Assembly: GCA_021464245.1 (NCBI GenBank)
Contig: JADCRB010000104.1
Coordinates: 62,001 to 126,000, forward strand
DNA from: Carallia brachiata
Taxonomy: Eukaryota; Streptophyta; Magnoliopsida; Malpighiales; Rhizophoraceae
Reading direction: 5' to 3'
Length of the DNA stretch: 64,000 bases
The notes under the pieces are model-generated. The model searched no databases and had not been told where the DNA came from. It saw only the letters and a list, made by a program, of their open reading frames with translations. The position numbers were made by a program, and so were the translations under genes. This document shows positions 51,201 through 62,859 of this stretch, in pieces. Within the stretch, counting starts at the first letter, position 1, and each line of letters starts with the position of its first letter.

Positions 51201-54200
51201 TAAGGTAATGTATTCCTTGTTTATCGGTGATTTGGTGTAGACACATTAAAATGAAGACTGACTTTATAATGTGAGTTGAAGTTGGAACTAAGTAGATGAG
51301 TTGGGGTTTAGAGAGAGACCTCAAACTCAAACAATCGTTGATTAGAAGAAGATAACAGTTTGTCTAGATAGAGCCTGACAACTTTATTTATACTTGTTTA
51401 TAATGATAAATAATTCTTAACCTGTGGTTACATTAAACCCTAACTTATCCTAGTCATCTACTCTATTAAAAATAGTCACATTCTAGTCACATGACCACTT
51501 ATAAGAACTAAATAACTAAACTGATTGTTTAAAGAATATAAAATAACAAAACACAAAAGGAGCTCCTGTGTCTGTTCTTCCTGGTTGGAGTAGTTTTTCT
51601 CGGATGAGAAGACTTTGAGGGCTTCATTGTAGATATCAGGATCAATCTTCTTTAATTCCTTTTCTACAATCCAAGTATTCTCTCTAGCTGATCTGGCCAA
51701 CCACTTAATTTGATATCTCCTATTGGTTGCCTCTCCCTGGCCATTGGCAAACTTGTTCTTCGATCACACCCCTTTGTCCATCAATTCCCTCATAAGAATA
51801 CAAATCTGAAACATTGAAGACTGGAATGATTTTTCTATATGGTGGCAGCTCTATCATGAACTAGGACCAATTTCTCTCTAGCATCTTGTAAGGCCCAATT
51901 TTCCTAGCGTTCAGCTTGTGATAAGTGATTTACGGAAATCTTTCTCCCCTTGGTTTCATGAATACTGAGACACATCATCAAATTCCTTACAGTGTTGATT
52001 GGCAGCAGAAGACTAAGCTAATTGTTTGCCTTACCGTCTCTTTTTTGGTTTTTTTGGTGCCTTTTCATTTGGTATGAACTTCATGCCTAATTGTTTGCTT
52101 TGCAGACCATAGCAACTGTGTGTATGTTCCTTGCTGGTAAGGTGGAAGGGACCCCTTGTCCGTTAAAGGATGTTATTCTTGTTTCCTATGAGATAATTCA
52201 CAAAAAGGATCCTACTTCTGCCCAGAGGATCAAACAGAAGGTGTTGTTCAGCTTGGTGATATTGTTTCTCATATTCTGATTATAATATACGTGAAATATA
52301 TTGTTAGTTATCAATCCTCTTTATGAATTTGAAGCATGGCTTTTTGAACAGAATTTTTAGTGCAGACTCGCCTTTGGTATCTGCAATTTTATTCTCTGAA
52401 GTTCTTGCTTAGATGCTATTCAATTTCTTCTTCTCTCTGTGCGCATGTGTGTGAGTAGATCGTCTATGTATCGATGAACAATTTCCAGAATTTTCTTATG
52501 ATCTTAAATAATATCCAGGAAGTTTATGAGCAACAGAAGGAGATTATTTTACTTGGGGAGAGGGTTGTACTTGCTACTTTGGGTTTTGATCTTAACGTTC
52601 ATCACCCATATAAGCCCCTTGTTGATGCAATAGAGAAATTCAAGGTTATAAAGAAATTCAAGGTTGCACAGAATGCCCTTGCTCAAGTTGCGTGGAATTT
52701 TGTCAATGATGGGTATGCATACCATTTTCTTTTCTACCTTCCACCTTTTATCAGTTTTAGTTCAATGTTTTCTATTCGTAGTCTTTTCTTCACACGCTGG
52801 AAAGCGGTTGCAGGCTGAGGACTTCACTCTGCCTGCAATTTAAGCCCCATCACATTGCGGCAGGTGCTCTTTTCCTTGCTGCCAAGTTCCTCAAAGTGAA
52901 GCTTCCATCGGATGGTGAGAAGGTCTGGTGGCAAGAATTTGATGTCACCCCGCGGCAATTGGAGGGTTGGTGTCCTCCCTTTAATATTGTCGTAAGATTG
53001 ATAATAAATGACTCACTGAGACAGTCTTTGAATGGCCCCCCATGGCACTAGCACATGTCTCGTGGCATCCAACCCCAGGATTTTGCCAACATTCATCTTG
53101 ATACCAATTATAGAGATTGTCCTGCTATGGTTTCTTTTGGTGGCAGCAAGATGAATTAAGGCGATAGGGATTGGTCCAGTCATTTAATGATGTGAGTTAT
53201 GGCAAGTAATAGGAATAGCACCTAAGTTTTGTGCCATGGGTGCTGCCATTACTGGTTGTCTGTCACCGGAGTCTTTTTTTTTTGGTTGAATATATTGGAT
53301 ATTTTGTTTGATTATTATTATTATTATTTTTTCCCTTGCAGAGGTAAGCAATCAAATGTTGGAATTATATGAGCAAAACAGAGTACCTTCTTCTCAAGGG
53401 AGTGAAGCAGAAGGAAGTGCTGGCAGTGGCCCAGGCCAGCGGGCCCTGGGTAAAACTCCATCTGGGATTGAGGAACATGCTTCAAGGCAGTCATCATTGC
53501 ATTCAGTACCTGAACATTTGCATGAAGATAGACAAGAGGAGCTCCTGGGGACCTCTAAAAATCAGGATCATGTTAACAGTAGTGCAGAAACGGATAGTGT
53601 TATCACTGATCACAAGGCGGATGTGGAAGCTAAAGATAATCACCATGACATGCATATTTCATACAAGGAAAATCTGGGGGAAGTTCCCGCTAAAACTAGG
53701 CCAGAAGCAGAGGAAAACGGTGCAGAGGACCAAACTGAGGGTGTAGAAGCTGGAGAATGGAGGGATGATGCTGCATCAGGCAAGTCCAATGCCATTGTTG
53801 GCCGACAATCGGACCTTCGGGAAGGACCAGTTAGTCAGTCCCCTAAAGAAGTTATTAAGATGATTGACAAGGATAAGGTGAAAGCTGCACTTGAGAAAAG
53901 GAGGAAATCTCGTGGGGAAATGACCCAGAAAAAGGATGTTATGGATGAAGATGATCTTATTGAAAGGGAGTTGGAAGATGGTGTTGAATTGGCAGCAGAG
54001 GATCAGAAAACTAAACGGGAGAAAGGGCAGAGTTGGTTAAAGTCTGAAAGTTTCGATTATGGCAAGGATTATGGGGAAATTGAAAATGGGAACGATGCTG
54101 GCTTTAGAGAGCATATATCAAGGGGGTTTGAAACAGAAAATGCTGAAGAAGGGGAAATGCTCGAAGATGCTTCTCCCATGTCAAATAGGTGGAAAAGAAA

Positions 54201-54321
54201 AGCTGGAAGCCCTGCCGATACACAGTCAGAGGGAAAGAAGCGGCGAGATCATATGATAAATAACGAGTATGCCCACAAGAATGGTAGGACTGGTTATGTG
54301 GATAGGGAGCGCCGAATATAG
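48227..54321 (+). CDS. CYCT1: Cyclin T1 (CYCT1;4/CYCT1;5-like), 6 coding exons
   Basis: Exons 48227-48468, 49478-49559, 52106-52240, 52519-52712, 52814-52965, 53342-54321 join to 594 residues. Start MAALLPGD matches the N-terminus style of plant cyclin T. First cyclin box: [65 protein letters not shown]. Second box: [77 protein letters not shown] long charged, probably disordered tail follows ([20 protein letters not shown], then [16 protein letters not shown]). Cyclin T pairs with CDK9-class kinases to promote RNA polymerase II elongation in the nucleus. Oddities: an 18-bp in-frame tandem duplication in exon 4 and G in place of the usual second E in GKVEETP. Intron 2 carries transposon debris. 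Confidence 0.94.
49726..49899 (+). mobile_element. Au-type SINE in CYCT1 intron 2
   Basis: Contains a box A-like TTAGTGTAACAGTAAGG, then GGTTACTCTATTGTGACATG, box B-like GGTCACATATTCAAGTCG, and downstream AAAGGTAAGGACTACATTC and CATGGGAGTCTCGTGCATGCG. This order matches the angiosperm Au SINE family (known consensus: AGTGCAACAGTAAGGTTGCTCCATTGTGACC, GGTCACGGGTTCGAGTC, GGTAAGGCTGCGTACA, GGGAGCTTCGTGCACCGGG). A 7-base TTGTTGA at 49719-49725 and 49900-49906 may be the target duplication. Divergence suggests an old copy. Confidence 0.82.
51236..51905 (-). mobile_element. Ty3/gypsy chromovirus fragment: integrase C-terminus, chromodomain, LTR remnant
   Basis: On the minus strand 51905-51760 reads, with stops, like a gypsy integrase C-terminus ([12 protein letters not shown], then [10 protein letters not shown]), followed at about 51730-51600 by a chromodomain-like [21 protein letters not shown]. 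Below 51490 a non-coding stretch with a TATAAATA-like box could be the 3' LTR. Frame breaks and missing pol upstream show a truncated, inactive copy, inserted opposite to CYCT1 in its intron 2. Confidence 0.7.
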
Positions 54322-55234
54322 GGGCAAGAAAACCATTTGTGAGCCAAAATGTTTTTTTTTTTGGGGGGGGGGGGGGGGTGGGGTTAGGTATTTTGCTCGC
54401 TCAGAATGATACTAGGACGCTGGAGACTCCTGTTGAGTAATAGCTTGATTTTGGGTTTGCCTTTGTTCTCAAATGGACAAGTTAGGCACATACTTCAATT
54501 TTTAAACTTGGCAAAATAGAGAAAAAAAAAAAAAAAGAAAAATTAAGAAGTTAATGAGTGAATGAAAGAAGTGTTATGTACTCGATGAAAGGGTCTGGCC
54601 CCAGAAGTAGAGCCTGCATTTGCTACTAAATGCCTTTGCAGTCAGTGGATTACTGTGACACACAGTGAAACTGATATTCACTGGAGAGAACTCACAGCAG
54701 AATCAAATTTGGTATGTTTGTTGTATATTTGGTAGGGTTTGGTATGCTTTTGCTGTCATTTGATATTAGTTCAGGAGGATCGAGACATGGATTGGACCTT
54801 GGGAGTGTTCTCCAGAATTTCCAGATCATATATTTTTAGTCCAAAAGTAGCTGCTTTTAATTCCCATTGTTTCAAAGAACATTTGCCTTGGTCCACCAAA
54901 TGCTTGTTATGATTCACAAAGTTCATATTATGAAAAAACCTCAAAAACCAATAAAGGAGTATTGATATCGAGCAAGACATTTCTTTCTTTTAGAGCTTCT
55001 ATTCTAAGAGTAAGACACGTTCTCAAGACAAATTGTGGCCAAATAGGGAGGAAAAACTAGAGAATAAACGAATAGAAGTTGGAAAGAGTGAAGAAAACAA
55101 CAATACAATACAATACAGCCCAACCCAAAAAAGAAATAGAAAGAATAGCCTATATTGTGCATGTGTACATTTGAGGATTCTTCGTACAATAGAGACGTTT
55201 GGGGGAGGTAGGGAAATTTGATTAATTCATCAAA
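54322..55234. other. CYCT1 3' UTR and spacer to the convergent small gene
   Basis: Contains a G16 run at 54363-54378 about 40 bases after the CYCT1 stop and an A-run near 54520-54534. No additional gene. The frames at 54771-54980 and 55004-55221 overlap on opposite strands and look accidental. Confidence 0.5.
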
Positions 55235-55471
55235 TCAAACGTTGGACAAATTGTCAACCTTGGCAGAACGAAACGGTGAAGAAGAGGGTGTGGGACCAGC
55301 AGCAGCAGCAGGAGAAGCACCAGGTGGTGGGGTGGGAAGTCCATAGCCATATACCTGAGGATTGGTACGGACGTCCTTTCTCCCCTTGGCTCTTCCCAAG
55401 AAATAGCAACCAAAACCCAAAAGCACGCAGAATATTATCAGCGGCAATGATATCACCACTACCATCCCCAT
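55235..55471 (-). CDS. Small single-pass membrane protein, plant-conserved, unknown function
   Basis: A 78-residue single-exon frame. Residues 2-24 (GMVVVISLPLIIFCVLLGFGCYF) form one strong hydrophobic helix, followed by a basic patch LGRAKGRKDVRTNPQVYGYG and a Pro/Ala/Ser-rich tail ending KVDNLSNV. I recall similar short plant proteins sharing the GRAKGR-DVRTN-QV pattern but know no function. The leader upstream is CT-rich when read on the gene strand ((GA)n at 55559-55590 on plus), as in many plant leaders. It lies next to PBL8 on the same strand; in Arabidopsis a small membrane protein (At5g01015, from memory) also neighbours PBL8, which would support the gene being real. Topology is inferred. 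Confidence 0.75.
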   Translation of the reverse strand: MGMVVVISLPLIIFCVLLGFGCYFLGRAKGRKDVRTNPQVYGYGLPTPPPGASPAAAAGPTPSSSPFRSAKVDNLSNV

Positions 55472-55556
55472 CTTTCTTTCTTGTTTGTTTTTCTTTTATA
55501 TGTATGTATATATAGTTCCTCTCTTAATTTGTCAACTCAAAGCGAGCCAAGGAAAG

Positions 55557-55558
<2 letters not shown>

Positions 55559-55593
<35 letters not shown>

Positions 55594-55703
55594 TGGATGC
55601 ACAGAATGGCTTCGCAAGGCAGCAGAGAACATGAAGAAGAGAGAATCCACAGGTGGGTTGTTGGGATTGGGATTGAGATAGTTTGGGGGGGGGGGGGGGG
55701 GGG
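55559..55703. repeat. (GA)n and G19 tracts upstream of the small membrane-protein gene
   Basis: (GA)n at 55559-55590 and an uninterrupted G19 at 55685-55703. Both lie 90-230 bases upstream of the ATG at 55471 and read as CT and poly-C on the gene strand. The homopolymer length may be an assembly estimate. Confidence 0.8.
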
Positions 55704-56734
55704 CGCGGCTTTTTATATTATAATATAGTTTAGTTGGATAGGACTTATTAGGAGCCTTTCTTCCTCTGCTGTTTTGTTTTGCCGGTTGCTTTCTAACGGT
55801 AAACTCGCGGTCCCCCATTGTCCCTTTCCTTCCTGTTACTTCAAAGCTACTAACACATACAACGGTCACTTTTTCGACGGATGGCCGAATTAAATTAAAA
55901 AAAAAATTGATAGCTTTTTACATTTTGTTCACATGGGACAGCTAATGCCCGCAATTAACGCTTTGATTCCCTAACGGCTTGCTTGCTTGCTTACTTAGTT
56001 ATGGAATCTTCCTCCCCCTCCTCTCACCCGACCCAGCTCTTTTGTTTATTTATTTATTCTTGTGGTTTAGGTTTCCTTTGTCTCTGACTCCAATGAACAT
56101 CATCAACACATTGGACTTGATGTATAACCAGAAAAATTTTATGGACAAATAAATTGCCCAACCAACGCTAAACAGGAAAGCGTTATGTTCTAATGCTAAG
56201 CAGTTATTGTTGTACTATCCACAACCAAAAAAAACCAAAAACCAAAACAAAAACTATGCCAACAGCTATGCCATAAATCTCCACTCACCCTATCTAGTAC
56301 TTTGAGCATGCAAACTCCAATTTAAAATCTCAATCATTGCAGGTGTGTCCTCTTAGTAACAAGGCGAAGAGTGAAAAGGTTGAACAACAGGCGAAAAATA
56401 CAAGAACCAGCGCAACGACTAATTAATTCATACTCAACAGTTAAAGTTAAAGAAGCAGAAAATGTCATTTACAGAGATGACTCAAACAAGATAGCAAAAT
56501 TTGTAAACCCAAGATGTTAATAACGAAAGCTGCTTCATCTGGCAATTTCCACTCATAAAGCAACAACCTCAGAAAAAAGATACAACCACCAAGTCAAAGA
56601 CAGCAACAATCAACACCCAGTTGAGGTCAAGAGGATAGAATGTACAGCAAAGCAATACAATCGTGATTCTAACAATCATTTTCAGCATGCAGAATGTTGC
56701 GGGGAAGCAGGCACAGCGAGTTCAAAGATGTAGC
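55704..56734. other. Spacer and PBL8 3' UTR
   Basis: No gene seen. The part nearest 56734 is probably the PBL8 3' UTR. No repeat of note apart from short A-rich runs near 56225-56250. Confidence 0.5.
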
Positions 56735-59700
56735 TCATCTAACTCTGCATGCTGCCGGGCCACCTCCTGGGGAGCAATTTGGGTTAGGTGACCGACAACT
56801 AGAACCAGGGCCAACATTGCTAACAAATCTATGATGCATCCTATAGTCAGGGATTCCACCCATTGCAAATGTGCCAGCACCACTTCTTAAGGCTCCAGTC
56901 AATGAAGATGAAGATACTTCACTAGAACCATCATTGCTACATTGGAGAGGTTCCAAAGTTTCAACTACATCACTCATTAAGGGCCTTGCTTTAGGATTCT
57001 GGCTCAAACAATAGTATGCCAAGCTGCAGGCCTTCTGTGCCGCCCTTGCAGAATACTGATTCTCCAATCTAGGGTCAATTATTTGCAGTAACTTCCTCTT
57101 GTCATTCAATTTTGGACGGGCCCAATCTACCAAACTCTGTTCCTTACTGGGTCTGGTCTTGTCAACAGATTTCCTGCCGGTTAATAGCTCCAAAAGAACA
57201 ACTCCAAAGCTGTATACATCACTTCTTGCAGTCAGATGACCTGCATTTGCGCATAAATCTCAATCAGAAAAATGAGATCACAACTATGTATCTGCCACAT
57301 AGCAAATTGAAATCATACTCATTACTCGAGGGCCAAAAAAACAGAAAAAAAAAAACCCAATTGGCTAAATGATAAATTAAGCATTTCAGAGATGGTTGTT
57401 GATCATACCAGTCATAACATATTCAGGGGCAGCATAACCATAGGTACCCATTACTCGAGTTGATACATGTGTCTCATCACCTTGTGGTCCAGCTTTTGCA
57501 AGCCCAAAATCAGACAGCTTGGCTGTATAGTCCTGTGGACACACGACTAGCATCAGAAGAGGAAGATACAGCCCCTGTACTCATAAAAGAATACAACAAT
57601 TCTGTATAAAGAAATTAATGAAAAGCCACTTACAGAGTCCAACAGTATATTGGAGGTTTTGAAGTCTCGATATATGACTGGCCTTTCAGCATTGTGGAGA
57701 AAAGCAAGCCCTTTGGCAGCCCCAAGAGCAATCATCATTCTTTTGGACCAAGATAATGGAACAGTTGCCTCTGAATGCCAGGAAAGGCAATGCCAACTTG
57801 AGTCAACAAAAACAAATTACAAACTGACTATATTGGCCTGTCCTACTATTTGTGTTGCCTTTCATTAGTATGATAAATTTGTTTGGCACCAAAATTCCCA
57901 TAAATCATCAAAAAGAGCATAGTTATATATTAGATAAAATAACAGATTACTTATCTTTGTTCAACCATCATTATGTGGCATCTGTTAATTAGCTAGCAAA
58001 CATTTATGCCACTTTGACTGGCCATGTTTAAACGATCATCTATGTTCTTTCAGTGGAAAGATGATGAAAGCTTTTTACTGGTAGGTAGAATTATGCCTAA
58101 CATAATAAGCAGAAGCAACTCAGCTCGGCCAAGCATTAATCCCAAATTAATTGAGGTCAGCGAGATATTTTCAAAGACGTGCACCAGCCAGGAAAAGAAC
58201 CCGAGTCTGTACATTGGTGAGGTAGTACCTTACAAGTTGAGAACTGGTGCGCCTTTTTATAGTATCATGCAGAAACATCAGAGGAAGTTTAACACATAAA
58301 ATCAAACAGGGTTGCAGAGACTGGAAGAATGTTTCACTTGTGGAAACATTGAGAAAAGGAATTGACAACAAAAATGAACAAAAGTATCTAGTGATGCTCC
58401 TACGCAGTAATGAATACTGAGTATTCTATACACCTTTCCACTTTTGCAACATTACCCAGTCCCCCTTTAAGATATTTTATATTTTTCATTTATTACCAGC
58501 ATCAGTTTGTGTCGTAAGCCTTGACAAGAAAAAGATGCAAATAATTAAAAATCCTCCCACACTAGGACTATTAATCACCAAATGGCTAAGACAATTATGT
58601 TGGGATCATTCAATTCATCAATGTGATTTTGACAACATAGCTTTGTCTAAATAGGATGGTCAACCTCTTCGTCAGTTGTTAGGGCAAGAAAAAAACATAG
58701 ATTCGACAAAAAAGGTTGGAAATGAACATAACACAGAGACATGACACACAAATTTGATAGACATGCAACATATGGATTCGGCAGCAGCCACGAGTAGAAC
58801 TAACAAAAACCTATAATTGAAACAAGTAACAGCATTATTTCTGATGAGCAGCAAGGGAACTAAATAATATAATTTATGAGTTCAAGTTCAAGCTCAACAT
58901 GATGCCATCTTAAATAAGGACCATGATTCATGAACCTGTCATATATTGGTTGTGCACAGAAACAGAGAAGTCCATCATGTACTGGACCAAAACATAACAT
59001 GTACCAAGTTGAACTTTGTGAAGTTTGAAAAAAGAAGTAATGGCAACAGTAATTGCATACTGCACAAGGATCACAGTCAGAAGTCATTATCGTAATTGTT
59101 CCCACATGTCAAATAAAAGAAGCTCAGACAAAGAAACAGTTTTTCTTTGTAGCAAGATTTTTATTCAACAAAGAAAGGCAAATTCTATGATTCAGTGTTG
59201 TAATTTGAGAAGGGGACAAAACATAGTATTCAAGGCTGTAATTGATGACAGGCAAGACAAAGAGGTAGGAAGAAAGAAAAGCATACTTCGAAAGAGGTGA
59301 TTCTCAAGGCTTCCCCGAAACATGAACTCATAAACAAGTAATCTGTGATCATCCTCGCAACAATATCCAATCAATTTGACCAGATTAGGATGCCTTAGCT
59401 GCCCGAGAAAGTTGACTTCTGTCTGTTATAATAATAGATACAATCATGCAAAAGGCCAGCACTGAGCAAAACGTGAGGAAAGAGGGGGCGAAGCGAGGAA
59501 GGGAGAGAGGAACTTTCAAACAATTGACAAGTACAAACAAAAGAAAGAAACATACCAGCCATTCACGGTGACCTTGAAGGCCCTCCTTGTTCAGAACCTT
59601 GACGGCAACAGGGAGAGACTTGAGGCCAACCCTGACATTCTCGTCGATGTAACCTTTGTAAACAGTGCCAAATCCACCTTCGCCTAGAATGTAATCAGAG

Positions 59701-60802
59701 CGGAAGCTCTTGGTGATAGTTTCAAGTTCATACAGAGTGAAGGCAATGACATGGGTATATAGGATGGAATTCTTCCTTGAGTCCTCAAAGTTGCGTGGGG
59801 TGGACGAAGGATCGCTCATATCTGATATGGACCGCATGTGCTTCTTCTCAGAAGCACCATTTTTTACATCTACAGATGATGATAATATGTGGAGCTGCTG
59901 TTGGACTGCCCACCAAACCATTGTCACAAATCAAGTTCAAATTGAACAGAAACCCACCATAGCTCAGTTTTCTCTCAACTCATTAGAACATGAAATTTGA
60001 GTAGTTCTAAGAAGATAACATTTGCAAAGACAAACAGAGAAGGTTATGACTGCTAAAATCATCTTTAACATTGGCAACACCAACCAACTTGAGCGATGGC
60101 ATGGATTTATGGGTTTGGATTTAAGTTTTTGTTTATTTTATTAGTTTTTGTTTATTTTATTATTTCTCAAATGTAGCATCCAACAACTGGAAATCAGATA
60201 CCACTGGTAGTAGTGATGATCGCAAAATGTATGACTAATTAGTCACAATAATGGTAATGATGATGGCAGTAATAACAGTGGTAGAATTTACCGTCATGGT
60301 ATGCAGTTTTGAGTGTCTAAGGGGTGGTGCATGGATCATCAGCAGAGAAGCCATTTCTCTTAGTCCACTAGTAGCAATACAGACGGTTGTAATTGTCAAA
60401 AACGGTGACAATTACGAATGAGAAGCCAAGGTAATTTGGTCGAACATGATTGAGATGGTCAATTTTGGAGAAAGGTATCAAATTTAGTTATAGATCTCAA
60501 AGAGAACAAGTATCCCCAATTACACAAAGATCCCATTCTCAACTTTATTAAAGTTTGCCAACATTTAGTCAAACTTTGTCAGGGGGGTCAGCAGAATTGG
60601 TTTTGCCTTAAATCCACCTTTAAAAAAATACCAGAATTTCAACAGGAAATTTTTTTTTTTATTTTTTTTTATTTTTTATTTTTCAAAAAAAAAAAAAAAG
60701 GAAGAAGGAAAGAAATGGTACAAGAAGAAGAAGGGAGAAAAGAGAAGAACCTTGAGCATTGGTAACAACAACAGATTGATCTCTAGTGCCGCAGTTGCCC
60801 AT
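56735..60802 (-). CDS. PBL8: Receptor-like cytoplasmic kinase PBL8, 6 exons
   Basis: Exons (minus) 60802-60751, 59905-59556, 59422-59287, 57770-57634, 57532-57409, 57240-56735 join to 434 residues. N-terminus MGNCGTRD has Gly2 for N-myristoylation and Cys4 for palmitoylation, fitting plasma-membrane anchoring. Kinase parts: [22 protein letters not shown] (catalytic Lys), ENHLFRK, catalytic loop [13 protein letters not shown] (RD kinase), [27 protein letters not shown] activation segment, [20 protein letters not shown], and [14 protein letters not shown]. The C-terminal tail ends GGPAACRVR and contains [12 protein letters not shown], which I recall as nearly identical in Arabidopsis PBL8 (At5g01020). 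RLCK-VII kinases relay signals from surface receptors. The 52-base first exon and last-exon tail both fit; splice sites are canonical. Upstream 61,000-61,450 is likely leader or promoter. Confidence 0.95.
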
Positions 60803-62859
60803 TTGGTGGTGATGATGACAGTTACTTAACTCAATATCAAACTACACGGCCGTTGGCAATATTAGCAGTAACAGTAGAAAGAAAAGAAAAGAGAAGAGAC
60901 AGTGGTTGGACTAGTAGAAGTATTTAAGTACTACCAGTACATTACATTACTTTACATTACAAGTAAGCAATGTAAATGGTAAGTAACCTCGAAAAACCAG
61001 CTCCACTGCTTCCAAATCTACCCTGCAACAGCAACACAACAACACATTCCCTTTCCCTTTCCCCTTTTCTTCATAGTACTGGAGTGGAAAGTGGAGGATC
61101 CTACTCCTATGCAAGCATGCACCCACATCACATTACATCACCTGCCAGCAGCCAATAAGACCCAAAAAAAAAAAAGGAAAAGAAAACAGAGACACCCAAT
61201 TGAATTAAGATTGAAGCTACTTCCTCCCAATGCTTATAAACAGAATTGATGGTGTGGTGGCCGTGGGGGAAGAACTATTAAAAAGATTCCACATTTTTCA
61301 GCGCAGGGTCCCCACAAATCAAAAATCTGTTTGTGGGTAAGATTCAATTTTGAAAGAGAAGAAAAGAAAGCAATTAATTAGATGAAATTGGGTGGGTTGA
61401 GAATGGGGGGGTTTTAGTTTTAGTTTTACCTTGGAGAGTTACGAGCGAAGGATTGATTGGCCCTCCAGTCCAGGCTGCTGGCTTTTATATATAATAATAA
61501 GCCAATACGAAGAAAAAAGATCGGACCTTTACTCAAGCCGTAGTGGTGGTGGTGGTGGTGGGCTTGGTTATGAGAAACGGAATGACATCAGACTGTCAAC
61601 GGGAGAAATAGTGGTGGCCGGAGGCGGCGGAGGCGGAGGATTCTCTGACAATGTGACCGGAAGAGGGGAGGGCCGAGGCGTGGTGGTGGTGGTGGTGGTA
61701 AGGTTAGTTCACTTCACGCCACGGTGAAGGCTAATCCTAAAAATGGGTTTTGACTTTTCAGAGATAGAGAGAGAGAGAGCGACGGACAGACAGACAGACA
61801 GACAGAGCGTGAGACTGAGTGAGATAGGTTCCCTTCTGACTCACAGGCACAAACGCAGCGTTTGGTTTCCTTTAATCACATTTATATTATAATAACAAAG
61901 ATTCCATTATAAATACAGCACGTAAAATATATATAATTAATTTAATAATTTATTTATTTTTTAAAATTTTTGATATATATTTTACAGTTCAGATTTTACA
62001 TGTTAAATTTGTGACTTTTTTTTTATGTATACTATATAACTTTTTTCTTATATTATATTTTTTTTCCAACTTTTACTTTAATTTTGATGCTACCATTCCT
62101 CGAACCCATTACCTTGGAAGGTCATCGGTGTGTTGCCATCAAGGCAATAAGATGATGGTTTTCCTTATATTATATTAGATTTAGGTTTTTAAGATTTTAA
62201 ATTTTTGAATCAAAATCATATTACAAATACAAATACTCTAATTATAAATACCATTAATTAAGTGAAAATTAATAATCATAGTTAGTGGGAGGCACTTACA
62301 TTTTCCAATTTTTCATAAGAGAGGACAAAAAAAATTAAGAAATAAGAATGGAATCACTAACATTTAATTTTAAGTAATTGTGACAAAAAAATATGGTATA
62401 AAATTCAATTTTTATTTAATACTTATTTTTTTATATTAATGGATGCATCAAATTCAAGATCTTCAAGATTTTAGTGGCTAAAGTGACATCTTGAACTGAA
62501 ATGTGATGGTTGCAAAAAATAATAATAATGATGATTATACAATCCATTCTTTTTGACATGAAATTATACATTCCATTCAACTGTGTGATCTGTTTTCTTT
62601 AAGATAGATTCTGCGAATATACGTGACAATAACACGAAACGAAAAATTCCTATCAAACTGAGGTCCCCTTCCCTTGTGATAACAACTTCCAAGTATATTA
62701 CCACCACATGACTTTCATTTTTGACCCACGAAATAAAAAAGAAACACAAACCCAAAGAGAGAAAAAAAAAAAAAAAAAACAGCTCCCAGAGGATTAACGT
62801 GAGCAAGCAGCTAGTAAATGAAAGCTTTTCTTCGCAAGCATAGCACAAAATCATCAGTC
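60803..62859. other. PBL8 upstream region and spacer
   Basis: No other gene supported. T-rich and A-rich runs near 60650-60700 lie close to the first exon, inside intron 1. Further upstream are (GGT)n at about 61541-61560 and 61680-61699, GACA repeats at 61785-61805 and a small tRNA-like patch at about 62085-62160 (box B-like GGGTTCGAGGAATGG on the minus strand) too short to assign. The Gly-rich frame at 61431-61727 is a repeat artefact. Confidence 0.45.

Noticed and set aside
61431..61727. Gly/Val-rich 98-codon plus-strand frame
   Set aside because: Made by (GGT)n repeats upstream of PBL8; no family resemblance.
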